Assembly (NCBI GenBank): GCA_003342815.1
Contig: PTEX01000020.1
Location: 5,630,791-5,694,790 of the forward strand
From: Eudromia elegans
Lineage: Eukaryota; Chordata; Aves; Tinamiformes; Tinamidae
Length of the DNA: 64,000 bases
Reading direction: 5' to 3'
Shown: piece after piece, positions 52,185 through 63,697 of the stretch
Layout of the letters: the number at the start of each line of letters is the position of its first letter
Position numbering within the stretch: the first letter of the stretch is position 1
Made by a program: the position numbers and the translations under genes
Notes under the pieces: generated by a model
What the model was told of the DNA's origin: nothing
The model's database searches: none
Seen by the model: only the letters and a program-made list of their open reading frames with translations

Positions 52185-54369
52185 AAATACACTGCAAAGA
52201 GCGGACAAACAAACCAACAAAAACATAAGGCCATAAAGTAATTGCACAGTAGTTTGTCCCTCAAGCAAGGTCTTTTTAACAACACGCATATATCTAAAAA
52301 AGCAGAGATACAAACCCAAGAGGCATTAGGCTAAAATAGCAGCCTCCAATCTCACCTGCTTCTGGCTGTGGAAAACAGGAACAGGAAATATATACCCTGT
52401 CGTGCTCCAAAGCAAAAGTCTTTCTGTTTTTCTGTGAAAATTTTGAGTGAGATGATTACTCATGTGGTTAAAAACAGCCACGTATGTTCAAATACAGTTA
52501 TGTGTGTATAGATTTCCCTAGCCTAGTGAGATATTGTCTCACACCTCTTCTAATCCACAGGATGACAGCTCACCTGACTGCTAGGACACTTCTGCTTAGG
52601 CAACTTTTCACCTGGTTCTTGTGGCCCTTTGAAAAATGGATTTAATTTCTATGAAAGAGAAGCTGAATGTGATCAACATTATGATTACCATGTATCGGAT
52701 GAGGATCGTGGATGAACATTCCTCTCCTTATGTTTTTTTGGCCTTTTTTATGAAGCTCTGCTATTAATCTCGGATACATGACTTCAATTTGACTATATGT
52801 ATCAAGGATAAGTGCCTTGATCTGGGGAAAGTGTTAAACAAGCACATTGGGATTAAGCTCAGGTAATGCTGACACTGAAGACAGAGAAAAGGGAGCAAAG
52901 CACATGTTACTGAAGCTGAGAGAAGACAATAAATGGGGAAGGAATTATGAATAATAACCAAGGCAGTAAAATTACAAAATTAACAATAGAGACTAGAAAA
53001 GTGCAAAAGATCCAAACTAAAATCCAACTTTTTAAAGGAAAACTCCATCAAATTAAAACTTTTAAACTACCCAAAATGCCCCTGGAGAGGGAAATGCAGG
53101 GTATGAAACAAGGGTTTGAAAAACATTTTGTTTTTTCTTGTTTTTTCTTGACTTGAAACATTGGCTGAAACAATGCTGCCCATTGGCTGAGCTTTTCTAC
53201 ATGATGATCGGTGATGATCACATGGTACAGTTTTTTAGAGGGCCCTCATGGAGTACTAAACAAGCATTTGATTTTCAGAAACAGGAACATTGGAAGATGG
53301 GCAACACTAAACAAGTCAATGAATAATTTAAGATTAGATCTTACATCTTTGTGTTACATCTTGTGTTATGTCTCTGTGTAGGTGTAATTTGAAAATAAAC
53401 CTTGTGTCAGTGGATGGACTCTACAGATGTAACTGGCATTTGACTGAGAACTCCGCCTTCCTGACTCCATGATTTAGGCACTAAACCAATGTTTCTTCCT
53501 AACTATGGCCGTTTTCAAGAGCTTTCCTGGCAAGTTTTGCTAGGAGAATGGTTTTGAAGGCACTAATGGAAAATGAAAATCATTCCCTGCAAAGTTCTGG
53601 ACGAGGATCTTTCACCTCCTTTATTGCAATAAGCAATAGCATTTTCCTGAGAGCAAACCAAAAGTGTTTACTATTTCTAGAAATACGTGAGCTGTGTTTC
53701 AACTACTTTTACCTTGGGTACATCACTACTAACACCAATCTGTCTGCAGTGCAGGCCACTTCATAGAGCTGTGCCAATGGAAAGCACTCTTCAGCACATG
53801 GATATGAAAGCAATCTCTTTTGCAGCTGTACTTGCTTCAAATCTTATTTAGAAGTTGGAACTTTGAATGCCCATTTGAAATTTCATACTTACGTTGCTTT
53901 TGGTCTATGCCTATTGCTGCAGCTAATGAAAAGGAACATGAATCCAAAACTATGAGATTAGGAATTAGCAAACCTGACTGTTGAAACCTGAGACATGTAT
54001 TATAATGTTAATCACCTCTCATCTTATTTTAAAAAAAGAAAATATTGCTGGATAAGGTTTGTGGATAAATCCTTTGGAAAAAACAAAAGGCATAAATAAA
54101 ATCTTCCTTTTGTGTTCTCTGCCTCCAGGGTTGCATTGTGAGAAAGCTGAAAGCTACATTGATTCATTTGTTTTATGAAATGATATTATGAAACTTGCAT
54201 CTCTGTTGAGAAGTTCTTTTCAGCAGAGGAATGACTGCATTTCATAGAGAACAATTAAATAAGTCATACTCAGTATAATAGTTTTCATTCTTCCATCTTA
54301 ATCAATTTTGCACTACATATTTTCACAAACTTTTCTACCACTTTAAAATCCCACTTTTGAATTAACTTC

Positions 54370-54580
54370 TCTTGACAAAGAACTTCTTTACTGTGAGGGT
54401 GACAGAGCCCTGGCACAGGCTGCCCAGAGAGGCTGTGGAGTCTCCTTCTCTGGAGATCATCCAACCCGCCTGGATGACGCCCTGTGCCCCGTGCTCTGGG
54501 TGTCCCTGCTGGAGCAGGGGGGTTGGACTAGGTGATCTCTAGAGGTCCCTTCTAACCTCAACCATCCTGTGATTCTGTGA
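54370..54580 (+). mobile_element. CR1 LINE 3' fragment
   Basis: It contains 'aacttctttactgtgagggt', 'gacagagccctggcacaggc', 'tgcccagagaggctgtggag', 'ctggagatcatccaacccgc', 'ggggggttggactaggtgat' and the tail CCTGTGATTCTGTGA. It lies downstream of SEMA5A in opposite orientation to that gene; if the SEMA5A 3' UTR reaches this far, the UTR contains an antisense CR1. Confidence 0.95.
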
Positions 54581-55959
54581 AGATAACTCCTCGGCCGGGT
54601 AGCACAGTAAACAGTTCTCCATCTACAGAATAGACCAAGGCAGAAAAGTGGCCAGCCTAGATCCAAAGAGTTAATTGGAAACCAAATGTTTATCTGTTCC
54701 TGGTGCAACTCTCACTATGCTTTCAATTGCACCGTGCAGCAGTCTCAGAGGGTGTGAACTGGACTTATTTATTTTTCCCTGAATGCATGCGGGAAACCAG
54801 AGGGGCACACTCTAAACACGCAGAAGCAACTGTCTCCATGCCAGTCTGTTAGACTAAACCAGCACTAGTCCAAATTTCACATGCTGAGCACCACTTCTTT
54901 TGCTTTACTGGTCTGTTCCAGTTGCCCTACCTTACCATCAACAGAGATGTTTGAATCCCACCTGTGCTGCAGTGCTTGCTCCTGAGAAAAACATTCCATT
55001 CCCTTCTGGCTTACTGACTACGGGGAATGTTTCCAATTCATTTCTCTCCTGTTTCCCACCTTTGCAGAAGACCTGTTGAAATCTGTCCAGCATGCCCGTT
55101 AGTCTGCTTTTTGCTTCAGTAACTAATCAGATGGACTATTCAGGAGTTTCTGGGTTGCAAGGCTTGCTCTTAACTCTTCCTAGCCAGGCTGAAGTATGTG
55201 TGTAGTTTTACTGATGAACTTGCCAAGCCATCAGCAAGACACTTCTGCGTTTCTGCTGCTACCGTTGGAGTTGCAATTTTTGTCAAACCTCCCAAGTTAA
55301 CACGTTTCCCTTTTTGTCCTGTCCCACCTGCAAAAATTTTGTCATTTGGTAACATCACGGAAAGCCTTCATTCAGTTACACAGAACACTCTGTGTAAAGG
55401 ACATTTCAACCACACATTGATTCACTTTGGTGGAGAAAGAGCAGAGAGCCTGGAGGAGAAAACACCTCCCAGAACCCTTCATTAATAGGGAGAACAGCTT
55501 TTAAATGAAATCAAGCAGTATCTGGTTTTATCATTCATTTATTTAGCAAAGAAAAGAATGAACTCAAATACCCCACACAATGAACACATATCTATTCCCT
55601 GATATCAAGATGCAGATTTGCTTGTGAACAATTTTAAATGAATCAGTTTTGACACTACTGCAGTCATCTTGTACTGCGCATGGATTTGTGCAGAAGCTAT
55701 AGATTTTGTGCTCAATCCTGTAAACACACATTATAAACAGCAGCTTCTTATCTCTGTACCTTTGAATTGTGTGGTTACCCATGTAAAATCACAGTTGGGC
55801 TCAAGAGCCAATCTAGATTTTGCCAACGTAAATTTAGGGATCTAAAGAACAGTCAAAAGTAGGAGTGTATCTCTCTGGGCTCCGTGTATTATTACTGGAG
55901 AGACCCAAGCCCTCTCCAGGAAGCAACTCTGGCCATCGAAAAAGAATATGCTCCTAGAT

Positions 55960-56420
55960 TAGACAAGAGCAAAGGGTCCCATCTCCACTGGACATAGCGG
56001 ATGTTGATGGCAGCTACAACTGTAACTTGGCCAGATGCCTCGAGCAGAGTGAGATAAACACGGACTCAAGTGTTTACAGAATTGGATCTTATACAGCAAA
56101 GCCATTACGCACACAATTAGCTTCAGGAATGTGATTACGTTATGTCGATTTTAATAAAACTGGTCCCACATTTAGAGATAAAGAACTGCACATATATAGT
56201 CCACATTTATGAGGAAAAAAAATCTTGAATCATTTTTCTCATTGACATTTTTGTTGCACTCAGTGTTTCTTTTCTTAATTTCTTTTCTGGTTTGAACAGC
56301 CATACGGTCTCGCGATCTGAGAACTCTTTTTATTTCATGTAAGTGCCGTGGGAGCTCTCGATTTGTATATTGGCAAGGTATTTCCCTCGAGGCTAGTGTG
56401 GCATTCTGATACAGCAAACT
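55960..56420. promoter_or_regulatory. CpG-retaining block downstream of SEMA5A (unverified)
   Basis: About fourteen CpGs are found in two groups (55937-56150 and 56304-56392, including GTCTCGCGATC and CCTCGAGGC). The block lies about 3.7-4.2 kb after the SEMA5A stop. It could be a conserved 3' UTR element if the UTR is long, or an intergenic enhancer. Confidence 0.3.
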
Positions 56421-57252
56421 AAATACACACTGTCTTACACCCATCTGAGGTTTCATCCAGGAGTGCTTTATAGAAGGGAAAACAAAGGCAATTAACCCCC
56501 AGTCTCTCTCCTGCTCTTATGAAGACCTTAATCCTAGTAAAAAATTTCAAGATTAGTTTTAGGCAAACCACAGGGCTCCAACAGCAGGCGAGTGTGACTG
56601 GCTGAAAAAGCTTCCAGCTAAAGCAACTGCATGGCCACAAAGGTCATCAGACTCAAAGCAAAGTACAAGATAAATCTGCACGCACAGACATCACTTTGCA
56701 AAGCCACCAAGTAACAGATTGTATGTATCAGACACTAAATTAAGCCCCCAAAGTGTACATGAGTGTAATTCTAACTTGGCTTATCCAATGTAGACTGTCC
56801 AGGAACAGACTTTGCAATCCTGCTTTCTCTTTGCTGAGTGCAGCAGAGCTACACAGGAAGAAATACTACACATGTAGCCTGAGAATTTTGATTCATCTGG
56901 CATAATATTAATGTTCAAAATAGAAAAACATTTTTTAAAATTAATGCAATCAATGCAGAAGTGGTTTAGGATTTTTAAATACTGGCATCAGAGGTAATAT
57001 GTTCATTTACTGAGATCAGATCACTTTTCCCATGCCAAAAATATGTGCCTGCTAGTATCACATAGCATTTGGGGGGTTAAGGGTGTTAATTCTCCCTTTC
57101 CAAGAACTAAGTTTTACTCTTGTACAAATCCTATTGGCTTAAATAAGATTTGCAGGCAAAGATTTGCACTTTGTTACATTTTTGGCAAAAGAAAACTAAG
57201 AGTTCTCATGCAGAAAACTACTGTGGGCCAAAGCATGTGTAGGCCATTTTAG

Positions 57253-57277
57253 AAAAACAAAACAAAACAAAACAAAC
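57253..57277. repeat. (AAAAC)n microsatellite
   Basis: Four AAAAC-type pentamer units with a ragged end. Confidence 0.9.
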
Positions 57278-59797
57278 ACTAAATAAAGTAAATTTAAACC
57301 TGACAGAAAACTGCATTCTGCATGGCTCCATGTGTTAGGCTGTTTCAAACCACCAGGACAGCTGTGCTGAAGTCAGAAAGGTGCAAATACTGAAAACAGC
57401 GCATCTAAAATAATCAAAGACACAAAAATCTAATGGCTTAAAAACTTGTTGTCTAGGAACCTAGCTTGACAAGGAGATCTTGGGATCAATATTTCTCATT
57501 GAATAAATGTAAAAGGTTCCACATTTACCCTGAAGGAATGTGAAAATCAGACCTAAAGCTGCTTTAGATAGAAGTCCAAATGTACCCCTGCCTGCAATTT
57601 AGAATAGCATAATTTAGGAAGCAAAAAGACAAAAAAAGAAAAAAAAATTCAAAATATATATATCAAAAGACACTTCTCTGACGAGATGGCATGATCTTTA
57701 AATGAAATCACACTGAAGTTGGTCAAAGAGTTGGAATTCCAGAAACACTCCTTGGAGAGATGGAAGCGAGAGCAGACTGGGCATCTGCTAACTGCACTTA
57801 AGCCTATGCCTGTGCAGACTTAACCTAGGGTATAATCACCACATATATAATAAGTCTCTAACATATAAATCTATCTATGCAAGGCTGGAAAATAGATCAC
57901 TGTAGAGATAGGCGCACCTCAGAAGGACTAAAGAGTTAAAAATGCTCATTTCAGATAATTTTAATTAAAAAAAGATTAAAATAAAAATACACAGTTTAAA
58001 TATTTTAAAAATATTGAACTCATAACTAATAGTCTAAGTATAAAATCCAGAAGCCAGACTACATGTGCTTTTCGTACAGTGGCAGAGAGGGATAGTTCTT
58101 CCTGCATTTGTGTGAGTGAATATACTGGTGTAACTGCTATGGTGGTTTTCCTTGGCAGTGACAGTAATATAGTTTTTATTTTCTTTATGTTTCGTAAATT
58201 TAGAATTTTAACTGCTGGCATGAACACAGTGATTGAGAAACCACGCTAGGTACCATTTGGAGGTTTTTTTCCTTCTCTATCCATGCCACTGAGTTTCCTT
58301 GCAGAGAAAATTCCCTCTTACCCAAAGGCAATTGGCCTATCTGTTAATTTCCTCCTGGAAAAATAAATCTAATGTACAAAACAATCACAAATTATAGAGA
58401 AACAACATTAAATTGCCGGATCACCCAAGTGATACTCTGATGCTGTCACACATTATCCAGGTTCCTTGGTACTTTTTGCATTTTTTTCACATAATTTAGA
58501 ATTATTATAATTTGTATTTTTTTTTCTGTTATTTGCCTATCAGAGCATAAATTAATGATCTGGTATAATGGAAACACTTGCTTCTCCTTGCATACATTCC
58601 TGATATTCTGTGGTTATGATCTTTGTACCAAATAAGTTCAAAAACCAAAAAGTCCAATTCTTTAATCCTTAAGAATAATTTTTAATTTCTTCTCAGGAGA
58701 TTCTGAGAGTGGCAAATGCCACTTTACTAAAAAATACTCTGTAAAATCTGGCCCAAATCTCTGCACTTACTTTTTAATTGTACATGTGCAATTTCAGTTC
58801 CAAAAATAATAGCCATGAATGCAGACGAAGACTGAGAGAACAAAATGAAATGATCCAAAAATGTGATGATTGTTTGAGTTTCCTCACCTGCCACTAGGAA
58901 AGAAATCAAAACTGATAATTTAAAACTCAACCAGTATTTTAAATATTTACATCAATAAGTTCCAAGATATGCACTTAAAATGCCTTAACGATGTTCCCTC
59001 AGGGGCGGATTAGTTTGGATGAGACACAAGATGAGACAATGATTTGCAAATGCATACGCATTTTCTGATTTTGCTCTGCTTTGTCATAAACATATATATG
59101 AAGTCAAAGCTGGAAAGAGAAAAGCAGTTCCAAGATAACGCCTACCTAACCCCAAAGAGCTCGAGGCAGGATGCAAAACACGGTGCAATTGCACCTTTCA
59201 CTGAGTGGCGTGAATGGGAGTGTTGCAGCAGACCAGACAAGTGGGCTCCGTCCGCACACCCTGAGGACAGGAGATGGAAGACCATCACGACTCATCCAAG
59301 CTGCATGCTACAGCAACCCTGGCTTCCCAGCAACATGCAGAAACACCCGAGTGCGCCTTTCCTATCTGTCCTTACCCTGCTGACATGTCCCACAAAGCAA
59401 AGCAGGTGAAGTCTTTAGGTCACTCGACTTGACTCACAACAGGAAGCCATCTACTCTGAAAGCTTTATGTTTCACTATAAGATCATATCACTTGTAGGGC
59501 CTTATTTTTCCACACCCTTACTCTTCACACAGCTGAATGGTGCAAAGAACCCTAGCCTGAATGATTTACAGTCCAGAAAGATGAGCTCTGGGGAGCATGA
59601 ACCTGCTACAGAACATCACTGACCTACCAGATTCCTTCTCAACATTTTTTTTAACGCGCTGTGAGTTGGTTTTGGTGGTGGGACTTTCAAAGAGACACCA
59701 TAGAGGTCTCCATTGCTAACTCCTGGAAATCAAAACGCAATGCCCAAAATAAAATTAGATTTGTATCCCTGGCACAGGCTTCAGAGGTTTCAGATTT

Positions 59798-60137
59798 TTT
59801 ATTTTTTTTCCTAAAAGCTTCAGAATCAGCTAGCCCCGTGTTAAAGAAATCTGACTGAATGTTAATGAAACTGAGTGAAGCGATGCCTTCCTCAGGAGGG
59901 TTTCAGAAACACGAAGGGGCTCGAGCTGCAACCTGTACTGAAGGCCAACCTGCAACGAAAACATCAGGTCACAAACAGGTGTTTGGGGGTTTTGGCAGCG
60001 ATGGGACACTGATGGCTTGGATCGTGCTTGAAATGTCTCTGCGCTTCATCTCTGAAGCCTCAATCACATGAGCAGTCATGTAGCACAGGCCTTAGGGACT
60101 GGGGAGTTACAGAAGGCCAAGAAAATACACAAGCCCC
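59798..60137 (-). other. SEMA5A: SEMA5A proximal 3' UTR with first candidate AATAAA
   Basis: The 3' UTR begins just after the TAA at 60138. The first canonical AATAAA on the minus strand is at 59798-59803, inside a T-rich run on the plus strand, about 335 nt after the stop. It may be a weak or unused site, because mammalian SEMA5A transcripts are known to have very long 3' UTRs of several kb. Further AATAAA candidates on this strand are at 58177-58182, 55540-55545 and 54768-54773, and others lie near 51080 and 50809. Which are used cannot be told from sequence, so the annotated left edge is only the minimal UTR. Confidence 0.6.
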
Positions 60138-60257
60138 TTAGTATTCATCATAATTATTGAAATCTGTAAAATAGGTATTAGAATAAGTCTTTGCAGTAAG
60201 ATGGGGATTGAAGTATTTGTTTCTCTCCTCCAGAATCAGGTTGTTTTTGTTAAATGC
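60138..60257 (-). CDS. SEMA5A: SEMA5A last coding exon (cytoplasmic C-terminus and stop)
   Basis: A long pyrimidine tract (purine-rich on the plus strand, about 60261-60297) leads to TTTTTTCAG and then 120 nt: 39 codons and a TAA stop at 60138-60140. The peptide starts AFNKNNLILEERNKYFNPHL and ends TYFTDFNNYDEY. It joins in phase 0 to the VEAIK end of the preceding exon. Together with that exon it gives the short cytoplasmic tail that is typical of class 5 semaphorins and lacks any known enzymatic domain. Several tyrosines (YF, TYSN, TYF, NYDEY) are visible. Compared with the mammalian tail as I remember it there are a few substitutions near the end (for example AKTYSNTYFTDF in place of GKTYSNAYFTDL). 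The exon is too short to stand out as a long open reading frame. Confidence 0.94.
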   Translation of the reverse strand, partial: AFNKNNLILEERNKYFNPHLTAKTYSNTYFTDFNNYDEY

Positions 60258-61650
60258 CTGAAAAAAGAAAAAGAAAAGAAAATGGGAAAAAGAGAAGATA
60301 ACATACTACTTTATTAAGACAAATCTTGTGGCAAATATTTGTGAACTGTAAGTCAATCAAAATGCAGACACACCTGTACTTTTGCAAGAACTTGCATTTG
60401 TGTCTGCTGATAAATCTTCTTACAAAAAGCAATAGAGTATTGCTCAATAGAGTATAGCTATGCATATTGCTTTTCTCCAATATTATAAGACTCTATATTC
60501 TTTTTAATCATATCTAGTCAGTTCTTCCATTATTAGAATGATTCATCCATTATATTTCTATTAAGAACATTTTCTCTTTACTGCATCAATATATATAGGA
60601 ATATGTAGGAGAAATGTCTGAAAGTTTTAAGAGCTTAAATATAATTTCAGAAAAATGACAGGTATTTAGAGTAAGATTTTAAAAATATAGATACATTTTT
60701 ATTTTATATATAAATATATATTTTTATATTTATAAATACTTATAAAATATAAAATATAAAAAATATAAGACATCCAGACAAACATTTAGTGGGATTTGAA
60801 AAGGTTTAATTTAGGTTCATACTCCTCCACTGACGACAAAACCTAGGCTTTTCTTACCATTTCTAGTAACATTTCCTTAAATGTCTTTACTCAGTAAGAA
60901 AACTGAATTAGCAGAAACTGAAAACTGGATTCTCTAGGATTTACGAAAAATGCTCATTTACAAAAAGCTTTGCAGCTACATGAATAAACTACATAATCTG
61001 ATGATGAGATGCTGAGCCAGGTATTTTGGGGATGCCCGGTCTTCCTTCTTTCAGTAGTTCTAAAAAGGTGAGCTGGTTAAAAAGGTCATAACAAGAAAAC
61101 AGTATTTCAGGGACAATAGTTACATAACACAGATACAACACCAGCATCTCAGCTAATGTATATCCGTGCTACTCACATTTAGAATACTCTGGGTAGGAAC
61201 AGTAGTTGATAATCTGATGTATATTCACCAGATAAAATCTCCCAAATAAATACATAGCACAGGAGGGCAACCCATGCTAAGACAACCCACACTACACCAT
61301 TTATCCCAAAGGATGATCGCCAGTATTTGTCAGGATGGTTGTTGATGGCCCTATTTACTCCTTGAACAAGCTGCTAGGGAACATGACTACAAGCAAACAA
61401 ACAAACCCCTTGACTAGTGGCCAGGTTTCTTTCAGGAAACATGGTATAAATTGCACCAAAAAACTAACTTTCTCTGTAATAGAGGTTGATCTGCAATTAT
61501 GATACTTTTAGGGAAACTTCTTTTTTTTTGCTGAGTCAGCAAAATCTGACTCCGAATGTCATTGCACAAAACCAGTAGGCAGAATTTTTGGGAAGCTGCG
61601 TAATTGTTGTATAAGCCGTGCATGATAGGACTCCCAAACCCATTGCTCAC
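60258..61650 (-). other. SEMA5A: SEMA5A last intron
   Basis: The intron of 1393 nt runs from donor GTGAGC to acceptor TTTTTTCAG. It contains a very AT-rich, partly self-complementary low-complexity stretch at about 60684-60768 (TATATAAATATATA-type). The first 219 nt after the donor remain open in the SEMA5A frame, ending in a stop at 61432-61434. No repeat family was recognised. Confidence 0.85.
60684..60768. repeat. AT-rich low-complexity stretch in the SEMA5A last intron
   Basis: Nearly only A and T, with many TATAAA/TTTATA words and overlapping inverted segments. No coding capacity. Confidence 0.85.
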
Positions 61651-61862
61651 CTTGATGGCTTCTACGGAGTCATATTTGTCCAGTTTGTTGATATGGTTGG
61701 TGATGCTGGTATTCAGAGGAGCTGGAGATACGGGGTGGATTACAGTTGCATCGTGGGACTGTTGCTGATAGCGTTGGCAGTAGGTGTAAACAAGCAGGGT
61801 AAGAAGGCAACCGAGGATAGAGCTACTTAATCCCACTGCAATCATATGAAACATGTTGAACT
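61651..61862 (-). CDS. SEMA5A: SEMA5A transmembrane and proximal cytoplasmic exon
   Basis: The exon is bounded by a CTATGCAG acceptor (AG at 61863-61864) with a C/T-rich tract upstream, and by a GTGAGC donor starting at 61650. It encodes EFNMFHMIAVGL... through ...DSVEAIK. The hydrophobic run from about FHMIAVGLSSSI to LLTLLVYTYC is the single transmembrane helix. It is followed by a basic/polar stop-transfer segment (QRYQQQ) and a tail with LDKYDSVEAIK. Length is 212 nt: 2 nt completing a split Glu codon, then 70 codons, so it ends in phase 0. The near-perfect fit to remembered vertebrate SEMA5A indicates strong purifying selection. The reading frame happens to stay open past the donor to a stop at 61432-61434, but the consensus donor and the downstream exon in phase 0 show that the normal product splices here. 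Confidence 0.96.
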
Positions 61863-63697
61863 CTGCATAGGAGACAGCAGAACAGAGCCTTAGTTTTAAG
61901 TGACAGCAAAAGCTTCAGGAAAAAAAAAAAAAAAAAGGAAAAAAGGTAGGGTAGTAAAAAGGTAGGGGAGTGTTTGACTTAAAGGAGGATAAGGAACATT
62001 TCCTGAGTTTCTGAGGAATGTCTCAATTTCAAATTCCAAACATTTACCTCTACAGAAGCAAATTAATTTTATTTCCTTGAGGGATCATTATGAAACTCTT
62101 AGACACTACACGTCTCTCTAAGTAGTTAGACTGAGATTTTTGAAATGTGCTTAACAAAGAACCCAAATAAGATAAATGTTAAATCCTAAGTGTTTGAAAG
62201 CTCATCAAGATTTCTTGGTGCACATGCTCCAACGTGTTATATACATATAAATTGTGTATGCAATGTATATATGTGGTTTATTTTCAGTGAACTACAGCAT
62301 CTCCTCTGATGTAGTAGAACATGCAGAGCTCTTTCTTGTGCACAGTGACTTGAGGCAGAACAAACCAAGTTTGTTCTTGGAATCACAAGCCTTGCCTTCC
62401 CTAAGATGTTTTCAGTATCATCTTTATTTGGAGCACACCTCAGGCCAAACTGCCTACTTCTTTTCCATCCCCTGCTTTGTCTCACTGTCTTTTTATCTTT
62501 GAAGTGTGGCTGACTTGTTGATTTCTCTAGCCTTCATATATATAGGTATTTTGTCTATGTAAGGGGAGAGTGTGAAAGAAATGGTAGCATTTGAGGGGAA
62601 AATGCGGAGAAGAGAAACGCCACAGGAGTCTCTCTCGGGATGCCTTTAAACCACACCAGCAAGAGAGGGTAAAGAATTGCGATTGCAGCAGAGTCCAGAC
62701 CTGGGACTCTCTCATCTGTTCTTCCCTTAGAAAATACTACGGCAAATTTCACCTATATAAGAAGTAAAACTAGGAAAGCTCACTGCTGCATGAACTGTAG
62801 AAGGGAATCTAGGCTGCCTATGTCTCTGAAAAGCGTTCAGTATACAGGTGCTAGTTTTCAGACCCAGTGCCTAAGTTACAACTTTTACATGCCTACCGGG
62901 TATTTAAGAACATAAAAGAAGATTTAGGTGAATAGGCACACTGCCCTGTTATGTAAAATACCACTGAAATATCTTTCTATACTTTTCCAGAAGCTTCCCA
63001 CTCTTGTGCAACTAGGCAAAACGCTGTCAGAGTTCCACTTCTAATTAGGAAATCAAATCACATTATTCTCACAACAGTAGGATAATGAAAGCACAATGCA
63101 TATCCCTTCATAGCCATGCATATCCCTACATTGTCCATAATTAGGTTAAAATATACCTTACTTGTGCATGGAAGAATACTAGAAGCAGCCAGATTTATAA
63201 TCATGATCACATAGACTAAAGTGAGAGCTCAACACACAAAAAAGGTCTTTTTTTTTTTTCATCATCATTATTATTGTTCTGATGCAGTCTGATCTACTAC
63301 TGAGTTAGAAAGATATTCACTTGGAATCCTAAAGAGATTTGTGAAATTATTATCCTGCAAAAGGTGCAGCAGCTTTACAGATGTTGATCTGCTCATAACT
63401 AGCCTAGGTTATGAATTTTCTTGAGGAAAAAAGGATCACTGGCCTAAGGGAAAAAAAGCAAATAAAACCATCCAGTAATACATGCTCTTATCTCAAAGGT
63501 TGGCAATGGCAGCTGGATGTTTAATGAGGAATCCTTTAGCAACTTCATCTTTTTCTAGGCAAGTGTAAATAATGAGAATGTGGCATTTAAAATGTGGAAT
63601 AAAACTAAGGGAGTGCAAAAGGTGAAACAAATGAAAACAAGAAGGAATTAGTAATTCAACATTTAAGACACAGACAGGACAGAACTAAAACGCTTAC
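61863..63697 (-). other. SEMA5A: SEMA5A intron between juxtamembrane and transmembrane exons
   Basis: The intron of 1835 nt runs from donor GTAAGC to acceptor CTATGCAG. It carries an A-rich run at about 61918-61950 (A17, then shorter runs with a repeated GTAGGG/GTAGGGG motif) that lies 55-90 nt upstream of the acceptor and is pyrimidine-rich on the transcribed strand. No exon or transposon was recognised inside. Confidence 0.8.

Larger units (their letters stand above)
41871..54369. other. Gene desert, possibly including the most distal SEMA5A 3' flank
   Basis: No gene was recognised. Contents: a block with clustered CpGs and open frames on both strands (about 43200-44220), a nested palindrome (44805-44879), four TATGCAATT units (49144-49188), four ACAATTGT-type units (50594-50641), a long purine tract (51328-51438) and a TG/TA/CA alternating repeat (52144-52184). 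The 114-codon (43873-44217) and 105-codon (47244-47561) minus-strand frames have no recognised domain. Confidence 0.55.
54581..59797 (-). other. Possible distal SEMA5A 3' UTR / flank, no coding gene
   Basis: This stretch lies immediately downstream of SEMA5A in its direction of transcription and would be transcribed if a distal poly(A) site is used. Candidate AATAAA signals on the minus strand are at 58177-58182, 55540-55545 and 54768-54773. CpG dinucleotides are clustered at about 55960-56420, which is unusual for methylated desert DNA and may mark conserved sequence. An (AAAAC)n run is at 57253-57277. The plus-strand open frame at 59044-59409 (121 codons) and the overlapping frames at 55170-55485 have no recognisable domains and are probably chance. 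The distal-UTR status is inferred from the known length of mammalian SEMA5A mRNAs. Confidence 0.4.

Noticed and set aside
59044..59409. 121-codon plus-strand open frame
   Set aside because: Antisense to the probable SEMA5A 3' UTR, no recognisable domain; most likely chance.
61618..61830. Plus-strand open frame over the SEMA5A transmembrane exon
   Set aside because: It is the antisense shadow of a well-identified SEMA5A exon.
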